DNA of 64,000 nt from Gracilaria gracilis. Taxonomy: Eukaryota > Rhodophyta > Florideophyceae > Gracilariales > Gracilariaceae. Position numbers and translations under genes: made by a program. Shown one piece after another: positions 31,901-41,602 of the stretch (position 1 is its first letter; every line of letters begins with the position of its first letter). The stretch lies in assembly GCA_030374805.1 (NCBI GenBank), contig JARGSG010000214.1, positions 248,001 through 312,000 of the forward strand, given 5' to 3'. The notes beneath the pieces are model-generated. The model did no database searches. It was not told the DNA's origin and was given only the letters and a program-made list of their open reading frames with translations.

Positions 31901-33259
31901 ATGGATCATTCGCGTCGCGAACGGCGGGCTTCTCCTCCTCGTCGACGCCGTCGTCGACCGACGTTGTGGGACGTGCGAGAGTTCCCGTACGGTATTCCGG
32001 TTCCTCCGGCTGGTGGATCCACGGCGTTTGCGCCACATGTTGGCAGAAGTGTTGCGCAGGCGCCACGAGTGGAAGCGAATCGCGCTCCGATCCCTGGTCC
32101 TAGCGATATAGTACACGCGCCAGTTGAAGGAGAGAGTGGACCATTGGCTGGCATAAACATCGAAGCGTTGAAGGCGTTACTGAATCCTTCGGGCGTACAG
32201 GCTGTTACTCCCACAGCGACGAGCCCGATTCCGGTTGTTACGAGCGGAGATACGAGTGTGCAGTCAACAAGACATGCTCGCCGATTATACGTGGGAAATC
32301 TACCGGCCGACACTACGGATGCGCAGATCGAGGACTTTTTCAACCGGGCGTTAAAGGCATCCCGTGGCGTGGAATCGGAAGGAAATGCTGTGATTTCTGT
32401 GTACACGAATCTGGAGAAGCGGTTTGCTTTCATCGAGACGCGTACAATAAGAGAAGCTGCGGCGGGTTTGGCTTTGGATGGGGTGAAGTTTGGTGATATG
32501 TTTCTACGATTACGAAGACCTAACGATTACAATGCTACATTAGCCGGGGATCCACGTCCGCCCGACGGCTTTAATCCGAGCATTCTGGGGATTGTGTCAA
32601 CGCAGGTTTCAGATGGGCCGAACAAGGTGTTTGTTGGCGGTATACCGTATAACCTGACGGAAGACCAGATCAAAAACTTGTTATCAAGCTACGGGGCTCT
32701 GGCTGCATTTAACCTGATTAAAGAGCCCAACACGGGCATGAGCAAGGGCTTTGCGTTCTTCGAGTACGTTGACGCGGACGTAGTGGACGCAGCGTGCGAG
32801 GGACTGCACGGGATGCAAGTGGGTGACAAGACGCTGACCGTGCGCAGAGCCACGCACACAAACGGCACGGCGACACACGCGTCCGGCATGCTGAATTCGA
32901 TGGGAATGAACGGTGCGGGGACAGTGAGCAAGGAGCTGTTATTGCCGGACATCTCGCGCGTGGTGGCGGTATACGACGCCGTGACGGAGGAGGAGCTGGA
33001 GGACGACGACGAGTACAGCGAGATTGTGGACGACATGCGCGACGAGGCGGGCAAGTTGGGCGGGCTGGAGGAGGTGTTGATCGCTCGTCCGCGCGACGGC
33101 GAACGGCTGAGAAGGGCAGTGGGCAAGGTGTTCGTCAAGTTTGTGAACCGGGACGACGCGGAGCGCGCGCGGCTGACGTTGCACGGGAGGCGCTTCGGGC
33201 AGCGCGTCGTGCGCGCCGAGTACTTCAATGAGGCGCGTTTTGATCGCCGCCTGTTCTGA
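31901..33259 (+). CDS. U2AF2: U2AF65-type splicing factor
   Basis: Large subunit of the U2 auxiliary factor, which binds the 3' splice-site pyrimidine tract and brings U2 snRNP to the branch point. Predicted 452 residues. An Arg/Ser-rich N-terminus with RRRRRRPTLWDV supplies the ligand-motif Trp (W23) bound by U2AF35. RRM1 covers about 127-210 (RRLYVGNLP), RRM2 about 241-318 (NKVFVGGIPY, KGFAFFEYVD) and the C-terminal UHM about 345-452 (GKVFVKFVNRDDAERA, GRRFGQRVV). The start at 31901 has a good context (AAACATGG); an in-frame ATG at 31799 would add 34 residues. The 3' part is markedly GC-rich. It fits with the U2 snRNA gene 9 kb away, although the two are not linked in expression. Confidence 0.9.
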   Translation: MDHSRRERRASPPRRRRRRPTLWDVREFPYGIPVPPAGGSTAFAPHVGRSVAQAPRVEANRAPIPGPSDIVHAPVEGESGPLAGINIEALKALLNPSGVQAVTPTATSPIPVVTSGDTSVQSTRHARRLYVGNLPADTTDAQIEDFFNRALKASRGVESEGNAVISVYTNLEKRFAFIETRTIREAAAGLALDGVKFGDMFLRLRRPNDYNATLAGDPRPPDGFNPSILGIVSTQVSDGPNKVFVGGIPYNLTEDQIKNLLSSYGALAAFNLIKEPNTGMSKGFAFFEYVDADVVDAACEGLHGMQVGDKTLTVRRATHTNGTATHASGMLNSMGMNGAGTVSKELLLPDISRVVAVYDAVTEEELEDDDEYSEIVDDMRDEAGKLGGLEEVLIARPRDGERLRRAVGKVFVKFVNRDDAERARLTLHGRRFGQRVVRAEYFNEARFDRRLF

Positions 33260-33503
33260 CTTGTGATTGGCGCCAACGCGCTGACGCGCGCCAGCTGGAG
33301 GACGTGGCGCACGCGCCCTCTACACGTACCCTTTTTTGCACATTTGGCGGAGCGCCTCCCCCCGCCTTCCCCGCCTTCCCGCCTTCCCGTCCGCTGTTGC
33401 GTCACAACTTGTGCTTAACAAGCCGTTGTCGGCTCATCTGCAGAGTGAACTGCCGCCTTTTGCGCGGCGGAGTTGCGTATCGCACACGCGGTGCGGCGCG
33501 GAG

Positions 33504-34310
33504 ATGGAGGTGGAGCGAGAAGATGGGGAGAAGAAGCGTGTGTCGGACGCGCGGCAGCAGCAGCAACAACAACAACAATCGTGGAGTGATAGCATTGAGA
33601 ACGTCAACTTGTCGGACGCGGTGGTTCGAAAACACGTGATGAATTACTTGTTACACAACTTTTATGAACAGACGGCCAGCGCCTTTCTGCGCGAGCAGGT
33701 GCAACGACATGAGACGCAGCTCAAACACACGCTCAGCAACATGATGAGTGAACTGAGACAGCGACGAAAGATGACCGAGAAGCTGCGACAAGGCAACGTT
33801 TTGGAATCCATTCAGCAAGCAGACCAATTGATACAAAATACAAGAAAGACAACCATACAGAAACAATACCCCATGTTATACGCGCGGCTGCTGTGTCAAC
33901 ATTTCACCGAGTTAATCCGCGACAAACAGACGGTGCGCGCGCTCAACTTTGCGCAGACGGATATCGTGCCGGTTGGAAAACGACATAAGGACGCGATGAA
34001 CCTGCTAAGAAGGTACTTTGCGTTGCTGGCGTACAAACAACCGGAGCTGAGTCCGTTGTTCGAGCTGGTGGATGTGCGACAACGCGAGTTGTTGGCGGAG
34101 GAGTTGAACGGAAGAGTATGTCGATTGACTCGCAGTGAAACGCACTTGAACGACGTTCACAGTGACCTGGAGCGTACACTGAGGCAATTAACGCTGGTGA
34201 TGAGACGAGTGGGCGGCGAGAAGAAGGACGCAGCTGACGATGATTGGTGCGTAGCGCACGTTTTTGAAGAGCGCAACAAGAGTGACAGTGATGTGCGGAA
34301 CGACAAATGA
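33504..34310 (+). CDS. LisH-CTLH-CRA protein, RanBPM-like
   Basis: Predicted 268 residues. A glutamine run (about residues 22-29) precedes a LisH motif (VVRKHVMNYLLHNFYEQTAS), a CTLH segment (LRQGNVLESIQQAD; YARLLCQHFTELIRDKQTVR) and a CRA region (FALLAYKQPELSPLFELVD, RQRELLAEELNGRV, LERTLRQLTLVMRRV). These are the scaffold domains of the GID/CTLH E3 ubiquitin ligase. The C-terminal RQREL...LRQLT block resembles RanBPM (GID1) more than GID8, but the SPRY domain that RanBPM normally carries is absent. The start is the ATG at 33504; the frame is open upstream to 33336 without a conserved ATG. It may be an adaptor-free CTLH subunit. Confidence 0.75.
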   Translation: MEVEREDGEKKRVSDARQQQQQQQQSWSDSIENVNLSDAVVRKHVMNYLLHNFYEQTASAFLREQVQRHETQLKHTLSNMMSELRQRRKMTEKLRQGNVLESIQQADQLIQNTRKTTIQKQYPMLYARLLCQHFTELIRDKQTVRALNFAQTDIVPVGKRHKDAMNLLRRYFALLAYKQPELSPLFELVDVRQRELLAEELNGRVCRLTRSETHLNDVHSDLERTLRQLTLVMRRVGGEKKDAADDDWCVAHVFEERNKSDSDVRNDK

Positions 34311-34390
34311 TGGAACGGCATGTAGTTACACAGCATGTAGTGAGGCTTTTGTTGGATTCTTTTGTACTACTAGACAAGTATATGGTTTAC

Positions 34391-34699
34391 TCAGTTTTGT
34401 TGCTGTTGTTGTCCCTGTGATAGCGCTTGCGTGCGTGCGCGTGCAGTTGGCTGTTGCTGCGCGTGTGGTGCGGCTTGTGCGCGTTGAATGCGCGCCGCGA
34501 ACGACAGCGCGAACAGCGAAGCGGTGGCAGAAATGACGGCACGTCTGGTGAACTTGGCCGGCGTCGAAGCACGCTCCGAAGCGCGCCCCGAAGCGCTGCA
34601 CACGGGCGGCGTGCGCCTCGCGGCGCTGCGCGCACGCGGAGCGCGCGCACGCGGAGCGAGCGGCTTGACGGCGGTGAAGGCGGGCTGCTGCGAGGTCAT
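34391..34699 (-). CDS. possible thylakoid-lumen-targeted small protein
   Basis: A 102-codon minus-strand frame that reads like a bipartite plastid/thylakoid presequence: an Arg/Ser/Ala-rich stroma-targeting part (ARAPRARSAARRTPPVCSAS), then FTRRAVISATASLFALSFAA with a twin-arginine pair and hydrophobic core, and an AQA|A cleavage-like site. Only about 26 residues (Gln-rich) would remain, so it is either exon 1 of a gene, a very short lumen peptide, or chance in GC-rich DNA. Its start codon abuts the 15-bp tandem repeat. It converges on the LisH gene's 3' end, leaving little room for more exons. Confidence 0.3.
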   Translation of the reverse strand: MTSQQPAFTAVKPLAPRARAPRARSAARRTPPVCSASGRASERASTPAKFTRRAVISATASLFALSFAARIQRAQAAPHAQQQPTARARTQALSQGQQQQQN

Positions 34700-34789
34700 G
34701 GAGACGGGTGGGACGGAGACGGGTGGGACGGAGACGGGTGGGACGGAGACGGGTGGGACGGAGACGGGTGGGACGGAGATGGGCAGGTA
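34700..34789 (+). repeat. 15-bp tandem repeat
   Basis: Five copies of GGAGACGGGTGGGAC plus a degenerate sixth. Confidence 0.9.
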
Positions 34790-35521
34790 GAACGGTAGCT
34801 CAGTCGTACGGGGCCGATTCTGACCGACTGAGCAGCAGCAGCATCGTCGCGCATGGCGTTTGGCAGTTTAAGAGCGATGCGGAAGGCGGGCGGTCAATGG
34901 CCGAGAGCGGATCTACGAAGGTGGAGTTGGTAAGGCGCTGAGATATTTGCGAGCACGCGACGAATCAAGTGTACGCGCCGTGTCGTCACGCGCCGTGCTG
35001 CATCGTCATTGGGTGCGCCGTGCGTACCAACGGTACCCTTGGTAGCTCTACGTCCCGGGCCGCTGCCCAGATTTGCAGCAGAGCGCGGCGCTTGCTGCGA
35101 AAAGTTTGGCAATTATGCGCTGAAAGTGGCCAAATATTTACAGCCGCCGCCGAGATCGCGGCGCTGCACGGCGCTGCGGAACGGAATGCAAATCTGACGC
35201 AATGCGCGGCTGACAAGTGGCGAGCACCATTCCACACTCGCCTCAACAATCTCGCCGCCTACGCGCGCCACACAACCCACGCCAGGGTGCAATGGCTCGC
35301 ATGCACCCCCCAAAACGGCGCTGCCGTGGCCATGCACAGCAGCTGGTGGTCGCACGTCGCGTAGCTTCAAAAGGCGCCCCAGCTGTATCTACCATTCCTT
35401 CGACGTCCCGACTTCAGCCAGACGTTCACCGACTTTTGTGCTCCGCCTCCGACATTCGCCGCACTCGCCGCCGCCGCTGCTCGCGCTGCGCAAACAGTTT
35501 TTCTTCGCTGCGCTTCTGAAC
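34790..35521. other. no gene seen; cbbX upstream region
   Basis: GC-rich. Several long frames on both strands (for example 34969-35364) are composition-driven and have no recognisable domain. The last 120 bases are pyrimidine-rich and likely hold the cbbX leader. Confidence 0.4.
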
Positions 35522-36727
35522 ATGGCTTTCATTCCGACTGGTGCTACGCCGCTGCGTGGCAGTCGCTCTTCATCGGCGCGTTTGCTGTGTTCGCCGCGGC
35601 CTTCGCGCGCGTCGCGCAGCGTGTCCACGCCGCGCATGACGGATACGGAGGCGCCGGAGTATGAGACGCCGGTCACGCGACGTTTATCAGACGCGCTGAA
35701 GGAGAAGGATGTGGAGGCGCGCAAGACACGCGAAGAGAATGAGAAGAAGGAGAGAGCGAAGATGGAGAAGAGGATGGCTCGCCAACGAAAGATTGACAAG
35801 TTGAATAGTATTCCGGATGACCTGGAGGTTGGTAGTGTCAATCAGCATATGTATGAAGCGGGCGTTCAGGAGGAATTGGCGCTTTTGGATAAAGACCTGG
35901 TTGGTTTGAAGCCGGTCAAGACCAGGGTTGCCGAGATCGCTGCTCTGTTGATTGTTGACAAGTTGAGAAAGGGGCTTGGTTTGGAAACTGCTGTGCCTTC
36001 GTTGCACATGTCTTTCACTGGTGCGCCAGGTACTGGAAAGACTACGGTGGCCATGAGGATGGGTCAATTGTTGAAGAGGATGGGATATTGTCGTCAGGGA
36101 CATCTTGTGGTTGCTACTCGTGATGACCTTGTTGGACAATATGTCGGTCACACTGCACCCAAGACAAAAGAAGTTATTAAGAAGGCATTCGGAGGAGTGT
36201 TGCTCATTGACGAGGCCTACTATCTGTACAATGCCTCCAATGATAAGGATTATGGACAAGAGTCTATTGAGATTCTTCTGCAGGTCATGGAGCATCAGCG
36301 CGATGACTTGGTTGTTGTCTTGGCTGGTTATGAAGACCGTATGGATAGGTTCTACGGCTTCAACCCTGGTATGAGCTCTCGTATTGGAAACCATATCAAC
36401 TTCCCTAACTACTCGGCCGAAGAGCTGGTTGCCATTGCGAAGGTCATGAGTCGTGAGCTGCAGTACGTGTTTGCAGAGGGCTCTGAGACCGTGTTCAAGG
36501 AGTATGTTGAGAAGCGTATGCAGATGCCGTACTTCTCCAACGCCAGAACTGTGCGTAACGCTGTGGATCGCGCCAGGATGAGAGCTTCCATCCGTTTGTT
36601 CAATGAGGCTATGACCCCTGGTTCTGACGGCATGGTTTCCAAGACTGATCTGATGACCATTATGGCGGAGGACTTGGTCTCCGCCAAGGAACTTGAGGCT
36701 CGTGGTGATAGCGCAATCGTTGAATAA
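35522..36727 (+). CDS. cbbX: red-type Rubisco activase CbbX, nuclear-encoded
   Basis: AAA+ ATPase that removes inhibitory sugar phosphates from red-type Rubisco in the plastid. Predicted 401 residues. The first 40 are Arg/Ser-rich and look like a transit peptide, followed by a charged coil (about 55-95). The CbbX core begins with NQHMYEAGVQEELALLDKDLVGLKPVK-type sequence. Walker A is FTGAPGTGKTT (about 166-175), Walker B is GGVLLIDEAYYL with D230/E231, and a pore-loop-like VGQYVGHTAPKT and sensor region (SSRIGNHINFPNY) follow. Red-lineage algae have both plastid and nuclear copies, and the enzyme may work as a mixed hexamer. The start at 35522 has good context; an ATG-less extension upstream to 35438 is less likely. 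Confidence 0.9.
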   Translation: MAFIPTGATPLRGSRSSSARLLCSPRPSRASRSVSTPRMTDTEAPEYETPVTRRLSDALKEKDVEARKTREENEKKERAKMEKRMARQRKIDKLNSIPDDLEVGSVNQHMYEAGVQEELALLDKDLVGLKPVKTRVAEIAALLIVDKLRKGLGLETAVPSLHMSFTGAPGTGKTTVAMRMGQLLKRMGYCRQGHLVVATRDDLVGQYVGHTAPKTKEVIKKAFGGVLLIDEAYYLYNASNDKDYGQESIEILLQVMEHQRDDLVVVLAGYEDRMDRFYGFNPGMSSRIGNHINFPNYSAEELVAIAKVMSRELQYVFAEGSETVFKEYVEKRMQMPYFSNARTVRNAVDRARMRASIRLFNEAMTPGSDGMVSKTDLMTIMAEDLVSAKELEARGDSAIVE

Positions 36728-37171
36728 GTAGTTCGTGCTTTGGACCCACCTTTTTATTAATTGCCTATGTGTTTTTCGCAGCTGTTTGTTTATAAAGCGA
36801 AACGACAAAGTTGCTGGTGTGTGTGTGTTTTTGTTCCACCGCGGTGGTCCGGTGATGAATGTTGTCACAACATTTGTTGTGAGCATAACGCCGGTGGTGA
36901 CGTAATCTCGTATAATAAGATATTTTGATTTACAAATCCGCACGATTTGAGAGGGATCAAACGACTCGTTGAAGATCATCCTCCTCTACTGATAGATACG
37001 AAGGTATCTAACAACCGAGCTGCCTGGGTATGATCGGAGTTTATTAGCCACTTTGGCTCTCGCTTTGTTTGTCGAGCGGCAACGCGTTCGTTTTCACTAG
37101 CACTGCGGTCTTTCGTTTCAGAGACGTTTTTGTATCGTTCTGCATTTAGGCTGTGTGCGCTGCAGTCAAAC
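36728..37171. other. no gene seen
   Basis: AT-rich spacer between two plus-strand genes. CbbX 3' end and promoter of the next gene. No structure of note. Confidence 0.4.
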
Positions 37172-39265
37172 ATGTTTGCTTTCGTTTCAAGCTTTGTGCT
37201 ATCATTCAATGCATCGGCAGCCAAATCTGAGTTAGCGAACCTATGTGCTTCACCAAGACGTGTGACTGTACCAAAGGTTCGCGCAAATATGATGGAGGCC
37301 AGTGCTTCAGATGATGATGAAAGTTGGGGCATGGACGACTTTAATCGAGATTACTACGATGAGCTCAAGGAAGAGTACAAGGACAACAAGAAAGTACATA
37401 TTTTCGCTAAGGAAGACTATGAACTACACGAGAGAGATGCGGCCTATTTATTTGACAATCGCGCTCGCGATTTGGAACAGATTAGGAAAGAGATGGAATC
37501 ACGGCCAAAAGCAAAGCTAGATGAACACACCACTGTCGACGATGTAATGCTGCTCTCTGATATGCGCGACGAGATCGAAATCGAAGGTTTCAAGAAGACA
37601 TTACTGACGCATGACGCCATAAACGGAAAAGGATGGCAGGATCCGATGCCTGAAAGTGACCTTGACGGTGACCCAGAACACATTCATTTTCGCAAAGCAC
37701 CCAAACCGGAAAAAGATCCCCGATCTGAGGATATTCTTGCATCTCTCGAAGAAACAAACTTATTGACAAGTAAGCAATATGGGTGCGAGCAGGATGAGAG
37801 AGACGCTCTAAACAGCAGCTATGATATGATGCAAACAGAATTCTGGGACGAACCTATAGAACCTTTTAGCTTAAGCGGCAACGTCGACGTGCCAGACCGA
37901 GACGAATTCGCTCGCTGGCAAGCAGAAGCAAAAGCGCGAGGTGGAACACTCACCAGAGGAGATTCGTACTTTTTTCCGCCTTACAATGACCCAATGGGCA
38001 AAATTGAACGACCGGATCCACCTGAAGAGCACGATGTACCGCATCAACTAAACTCCCTTGTCAATGCAAATCGCGGCGTATGGCAGGGCACCGCCAAAGT
38101 GTTTGCGCTCGAATCTGGCGACAAGTTTGCTCCTCAGTTGTCTGCATGCTTCTCCCTGCACAGCTCTGTCCGAAAGGGTGCGGGTGACAGTCTTGAATGG
38201 ACATCAACGGCAAGTGGTGGATCACTAGAGTATGTGTCAGACGTTTGTATTCCTTCACCAAAACATGGGGAAGCACTTGTACCTGGTCGAGCGGTATCTG
38301 CGGAGGGTGGCTATGTTGTGTGCCGGAAGAATGGCATCAGTCGGAAAGACACCGAGTTTTTCACAATGAGTCACAACTGTCTTAAATCGATGACTGTGAA
38401 CAAGTGCTGTCGTCCAGAGATGGAAATTGGAATGAGGTCCGAGTACGAAGGGCTCTCTGTCCGTCATCGAATCTTTCTTTGTACCAGCGATGGAAAGGGT
38501 GAGCACAACGAAAAGGAAGGAAGAAATTGGGAGAAGTTTTCCCATGTTGTCGTCTTGAAGGAATCCCAAACTGCAACCACTTGTAGCAGATTTTCGACTG
38601 ACTCGAAACCATTTTTATCGGCCCGGCAATCCAAACTCGAGGTAACCAATGCTTCAAAGTTGCTCGGGGTATGGCGCGGACACGGCGTACTGCTTCTCCC
38701 AGAGTACCCTCCAATGTCCTGTGAGCATATTTCAACGACATATCACACATCCAAAGAAGACTCCATCACCGAGAATGACGTAACCTGGGTGGAGGACAAA
38801 ATTCCTGACAACCCAAATCAGCTGTCACGGCGCCGGGAGCGCACTATGAAAAAGCGGAAAGTTTCACGAAGAGTACGAGAGGCACGCATGCATGATCGAC
38901 GCCGGCTTTCTAAGTGTCAGTTACTGACCCGAGAACAGACCGGAGAAGCGGTTGAAGAGCAGAAATTCGCATGGACAGCGATCCCGAGTGTGGACGCCTT
39001 CTCTTCGATGCATTCTCCTAGAATCGGCCATTTTGTAGGCGACTATGCGGCATTGGTTGTTTCGAAAGAGGTTCTTCTTATGTTTCCTGTCAGTGATGCG
39101 TTTCCTGAAATTTGGAACACCGTATCTGCAATCGAACTAACCCGTCCCTCGCGATTGAGAATTGAGGTGGGAAGAAATGATCAAGGCACTGTTGTAGGCG
39201 CCCTGTTTGTGAATGAGTCTGTTGAGGATGACGCGGAGAGCGATGCTGTGGCGGCTTACGTTTGA
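37172..39265 (+). CDS. large conserved-looking protein of unknown function, possibly plastid
   Basis: Predicted 697 residues from the ATG at 37172. The N-terminus (MFAFVSSFVLSFNASAAKSE, then SPRRVTVPKVRA) resembles an organelle presequence. An acidic, helical stretch follows (DDESWGMDDFNRDYYDELKEEYKDN, split by DYELHERDAAYL). From about residue 310 the sequence becomes beta-rich: NRGVWQGTAKVF and, 200 residues later, KLLGVWRGHGVLLLPEYPP. The repeated GVW-x-G pattern recalls two calycin-like barrels of the kind seen in DUF3598 or phycobilin-lyase-related plastid proteins, though this is only an impression. A basic segment (RRRERTMKKRKVSRRVRE) lies between. I cannot name its function. Confidence 0.7.
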   Translation: MFAFVSSFVLSFNASAAKSELANLCASPRRVTVPKVRANMMEASASDDDESWGMDDFNRDYYDELKEEYKDNKKVHIFAKEDYELHERDAAYLFDNRARDLEQIRKEMESRPKAKLDEHTTVDDVMLLSDMRDEIEIEGFKKTLLTHDAINGKGWQDPMPESDLDGDPEHIHFRKAPKPEKDPRSEDILASLEETNLLTSKQYGCEQDERDALNSSYDMMQTEFWDEPIEPFSLSGNVDVPDRDEFARWQAEAKARGGTLTRGDSYFFPPYNDPMGKIERPDPPEEHDVPHQLNSLVNANRGVWQGTAKVFALESGDKFAPQLSACFSLHSSVRKGAGDSLEWTSTASGGSLEYVSDVCIPSPKHGEALVPGRAVSAEGGYVVCRKNGISRKDTEFFTMSHNCLKSMTVNKCCRPEMEIGMRSEYEGLSVRHRIFLCTSDGKGEHNEKEGRNWEKFSHVVVLKESQTATTCSRFSTDSKPFLSARQSKLEVTNASKLLGVWRGHGVLLLPEYPPMSCEHISTTYHTSKEDSITENDVTWVEDKIPDNPNQLSRRRERTMKKRKVSRRVREARMHDRRRLSKCQLLTREQTGEAVEEQKFAWTAIPSVDAFSSMHSPRIGHFVGDYAALVVSKEVLLMFPVSDAFPEIWNTVSAIELTRPSRLRIEVGRNDQGTVVGALFVNESVEDDAESDAVAAYV

Positions 39266-39562
39266 GCTCACCTCTCTGTTGTAGAACGGAGCGCATCGCA
39301 TTAACAAACTAAACCATATTCCCGCAAATCATAACCGAGCATGTGGACTAGGCATGTCACGAAGGAATAAGATCTTCCAGTGAGCTCAATGGGGAAAAGC
39401 CTTTCAGGGCTCACTTGTTAGATTTGATAGCACTATAGCCACTACAAATGCAACACATGGAGCAGGCTGTTAACAAACTCAACCTAAACTCAACACCCGC
39501 CGAACCCCGAAGCCAAGTTAACGATGAGGGATGAAATTGCAAGCTGATATGTCCAATTTCGT

Positions 39563-41218
39563 TTACGCGGACAATGCGACTTTGCCTTCCACTGGTTCTG
39601 GCAAAAGCTTGTGGTGAGCCGTGTTTTGTTGATACGCGTGGGCGGCCTTCAAAACAAGTTCGTCCTTCATGAACGAGCCAATAACTTGTAGTCCAATGGG
39701 CAAATTCTTTGACGTCATCCCGCAAGGCACACTGATGGCCGGAAGTCCCGCAAGACTTGCCGGAACAGTAAAGATGTCATTCAGCATCATCCAAATGGGG
39801 TCAGATATCTTCTCTCCAATTCCGAACGCTGGTGTTGGTGCGACCGGAGTAACCAGAAAATCAAAACCTTCCGCGAACTTGTCCTTTATGGAGTTGGTTA
39901 GTGCTGTTCGCACTCGCTGAGCTTTGAGGTAGTACGCGTCATAATATCCGCTAGACAGTGCGTACGTGCCTCCCATGATTCGGCGCTTCACCTCCCATCC
40001 GAAACCAGAAGAACGTGACTTTGCGTACATGTCCGATGAGTTCTTGGCATCTTGCTCCCGCACGCCGTATCTGACACCGTCGTACCTCGCTAAATTGGCC
40101 GAGGCTTCAGAATTTGTGATCACGTAGTACGCTGGAGCGGCCACCGACAACAGCGGTACTGACACCACCTCAACACTAGCCCCAAGACTCCTAAATACAT
40201 CCAACGCACCTTGTACCGCTTCAGCTACTTCAGTATTCACTCCAGAAGACAGTGATTCATGAACAACGCCAATCCGCACATCAGAAAGGTCTCCTTCCAA
40301 AAGTTCTGTAAATGGGGGCACAGAAGTGTTACTCGCTGTAGAATCCATCCCATCAGGCCCAGCAATAATTTGCATCAAAAGTGCGGCATCTTGAGCATTG
40401 CGACATATCGGCCCAACTGTGTCAAGGGAAGAACCATAAGAAAGAAGACCATGACGGCTCACCCGACCATATGAGGGCTTGAAGCCCGTTACACCGCAGA
40501 ATGACGCCGGCTGTCGAATGCTTCCCCCTGTATCCGAACCCAATGCCACGGGACACATATCGGCTGCAACAGCGACAGCTGAACCTCCGGAGGAGCCACC
40601 AGGCACAGAAGACAGATCCCAGGGATTTCGAGTGGTTGCAAAGGCCGAATTTTCCGTCGAGCTTCCCATTCCAAACTCATCGAGATTGGTCTTCCCTAGA
40701 ATAACAGCACCAGCGTCAAGCAGTCTTTGTACAGCGGTGGCATTATAAGCGGGGATGAAGCCATCTAGAATGCGACTCGCAGCGGTTGTAGGTATCCCTT
40801 GCGTGGAAAGGTTGTCCTTAATGGCTATTGGAACTCCTGCCAGCGGGCCCGGATCTTTCCCTTGCGCTACTTGTTCATCTATTCTGTTTGCTTGCGCCTG
40901 TGCGTGCTCCACGTCAACAGTAAGAAACGCGTTGACATGCGGTTCGATGGACTCGATTCGAGTGAGCGATTGCTGCAAAACTTTTGATGCGGATGTTTCA
41001 CGAGAACGGATCGATTTGACAATGTCAGTGATGGACTGCGACGCAAGCGCACGGGTCACGTTTCGCAGTGGGTTTGAACGTCGAAATTGTCTGTGAAAGG
41101 TTGTGTGATGAGTGGAAAGCAGGCGGGAGACTGAATTGGTTGAGGTGATGAAGGTGGCAGTGGACATTGATGGTTGCAAGCGTTCGCGTCGACTCAAATC
41201 CAATGGTAAAGAATCCAT
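39563..41218 (-). CDS. gatA: glutamyl-tRNA(Gln) amidotransferase subunit A, organellar
   Basis: Amidase subunit of GatCAB, which converts Glu-tRNA(Gln) to Gln-tRNA(Gln) in plastids and mitochondria. Predicted 551 residues. The Ser/Arg/Thr-rich first 50 act as a transit peptide. The amidase triad is in register with the family: Lys134 in VPIAIKDN, the cis-Ser at about 209 in PGGSSGGSA, and the nucleophile Ser233 in GSDTGGSIRQPA. Later blocks (SYGRVSRHGLLSYGSSLDTVGP; GLPAISVPCG) are also typical. An internal ATG at 41167 is an alternative start and could allow dual targeting. Divergent from the U2 snRNA gene, 385 bases apart. Confidence 0.92.
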   Translation of the reverse strand: MDSLPLDLSRRERLQPSMSTATFITSTNSVSRLLSTHHTTFHRQFRRSNPLRNVTRALASQSITDIVKSIRSRETSASKVLQQSLTRIESIEPHVNAFLTVDVEHAQAQANRIDEQVAQGKDPGPLAGVPIAIKDNLSTQGIPTTAASRILDGFIPAYNATAVQRLLDAGAVILGKTNLDEFGMGSSTENSAFATTRNPWDLSSVPGGSSGGSAVAVAADMCPVALGSDTGGSIRQPASFCGVTGFKPSYGRVSRHGLLSYGSSLDTVGPICRNAQDAALLMQIIAGPDGMDSTASNTSVPPFTELLEGDLSDVRIGVVHESLSSGVNTEVAEAVQGALDVFRSLGASVEVVSVPLLSVAAPAYYVITNSEASANLARYDGVRYGVREQDAKNSSDMYAKSRSSGFGWEVKRRIMGGTYALSSGYYDAYYLKAQRVRTALTNSIKDKFAEGFDFLVTPVAPTPAFGIGEKISDPIWMMLNDIFTVPASLAGLPAISVPCGMTSKNLPIGLQVIGSFMKDELVLKAAHAYQQNTAHHKLLPEPVEGKVALSA

Positions 41219-41602
41219 TCAGAGAGTTAGTTCTGTGAAAAGACGACGCAGAGACTACTGATACGCTACGGTATCCGGTATGGAGCGAATATGACAAGGT
41301 TTCCTGCGGCCTCGGGGATGTGAAGGGAACTTGGGAATGAGTCGGCAATCACCGACCACACCAGATGGTGACCGGATGTGGGGGATCACGTGGTGATCAC
41401 TGCTTGCCCCGGTGCCAGAATTCATGTGCGATCACTGACACCGGTGCAACAGCTCGGTAGCACAGCGAGAGTGCGGGTATGCTCGTCGCTGTCCAACAGA
41501 ACAGGTGGAATCGTGTACGCGTGGGACCTGTCGGGTCTTTCGTGTCGCCGTCGACGGCGTCGACTCCGGCGGCAGTATAAAAGGCGAGGGACGTCGCCTC
41601 TT
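41219..41602. promoter_or_regulatory. divergent promoter region GatA / U2 snRNA
   Basis: Contains a G-box core within GATCACGTGGTGATCAC (41384-41400), a good palindrome, and the plus-strand TATA box of the U2 gene. No coding region supported. Confidence 0.5.
41577..41584 (+). promoter_or_regulatory. TATA box of the U2 snRNA gene
   Basis: TATAAAAG stands 26-50 bases before the possible U2 5' ends, at a spacing usual for Pol II snRNA or mRNA genes. Confidence 0.6.

Noticed and set aside
32689..33405. 238-codon minus-strand frame opposite U2AF65
   Set aside because: Ser/Arg/Thr-rich mirror of the RRM/UHM coding strand, with no recognisable domain.
35687..36979. 430-codon minus-strand frame opposite cbbX
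   Set aside because: Shadow of the cbbX codon pattern. The plus strand has all AAA+ motifs and this frame has none.
39480..39560. Second C/D-box-like pattern (GATGAGG...CTGA)
   Set aside because: Box C is degenerate and there is no closing stem.
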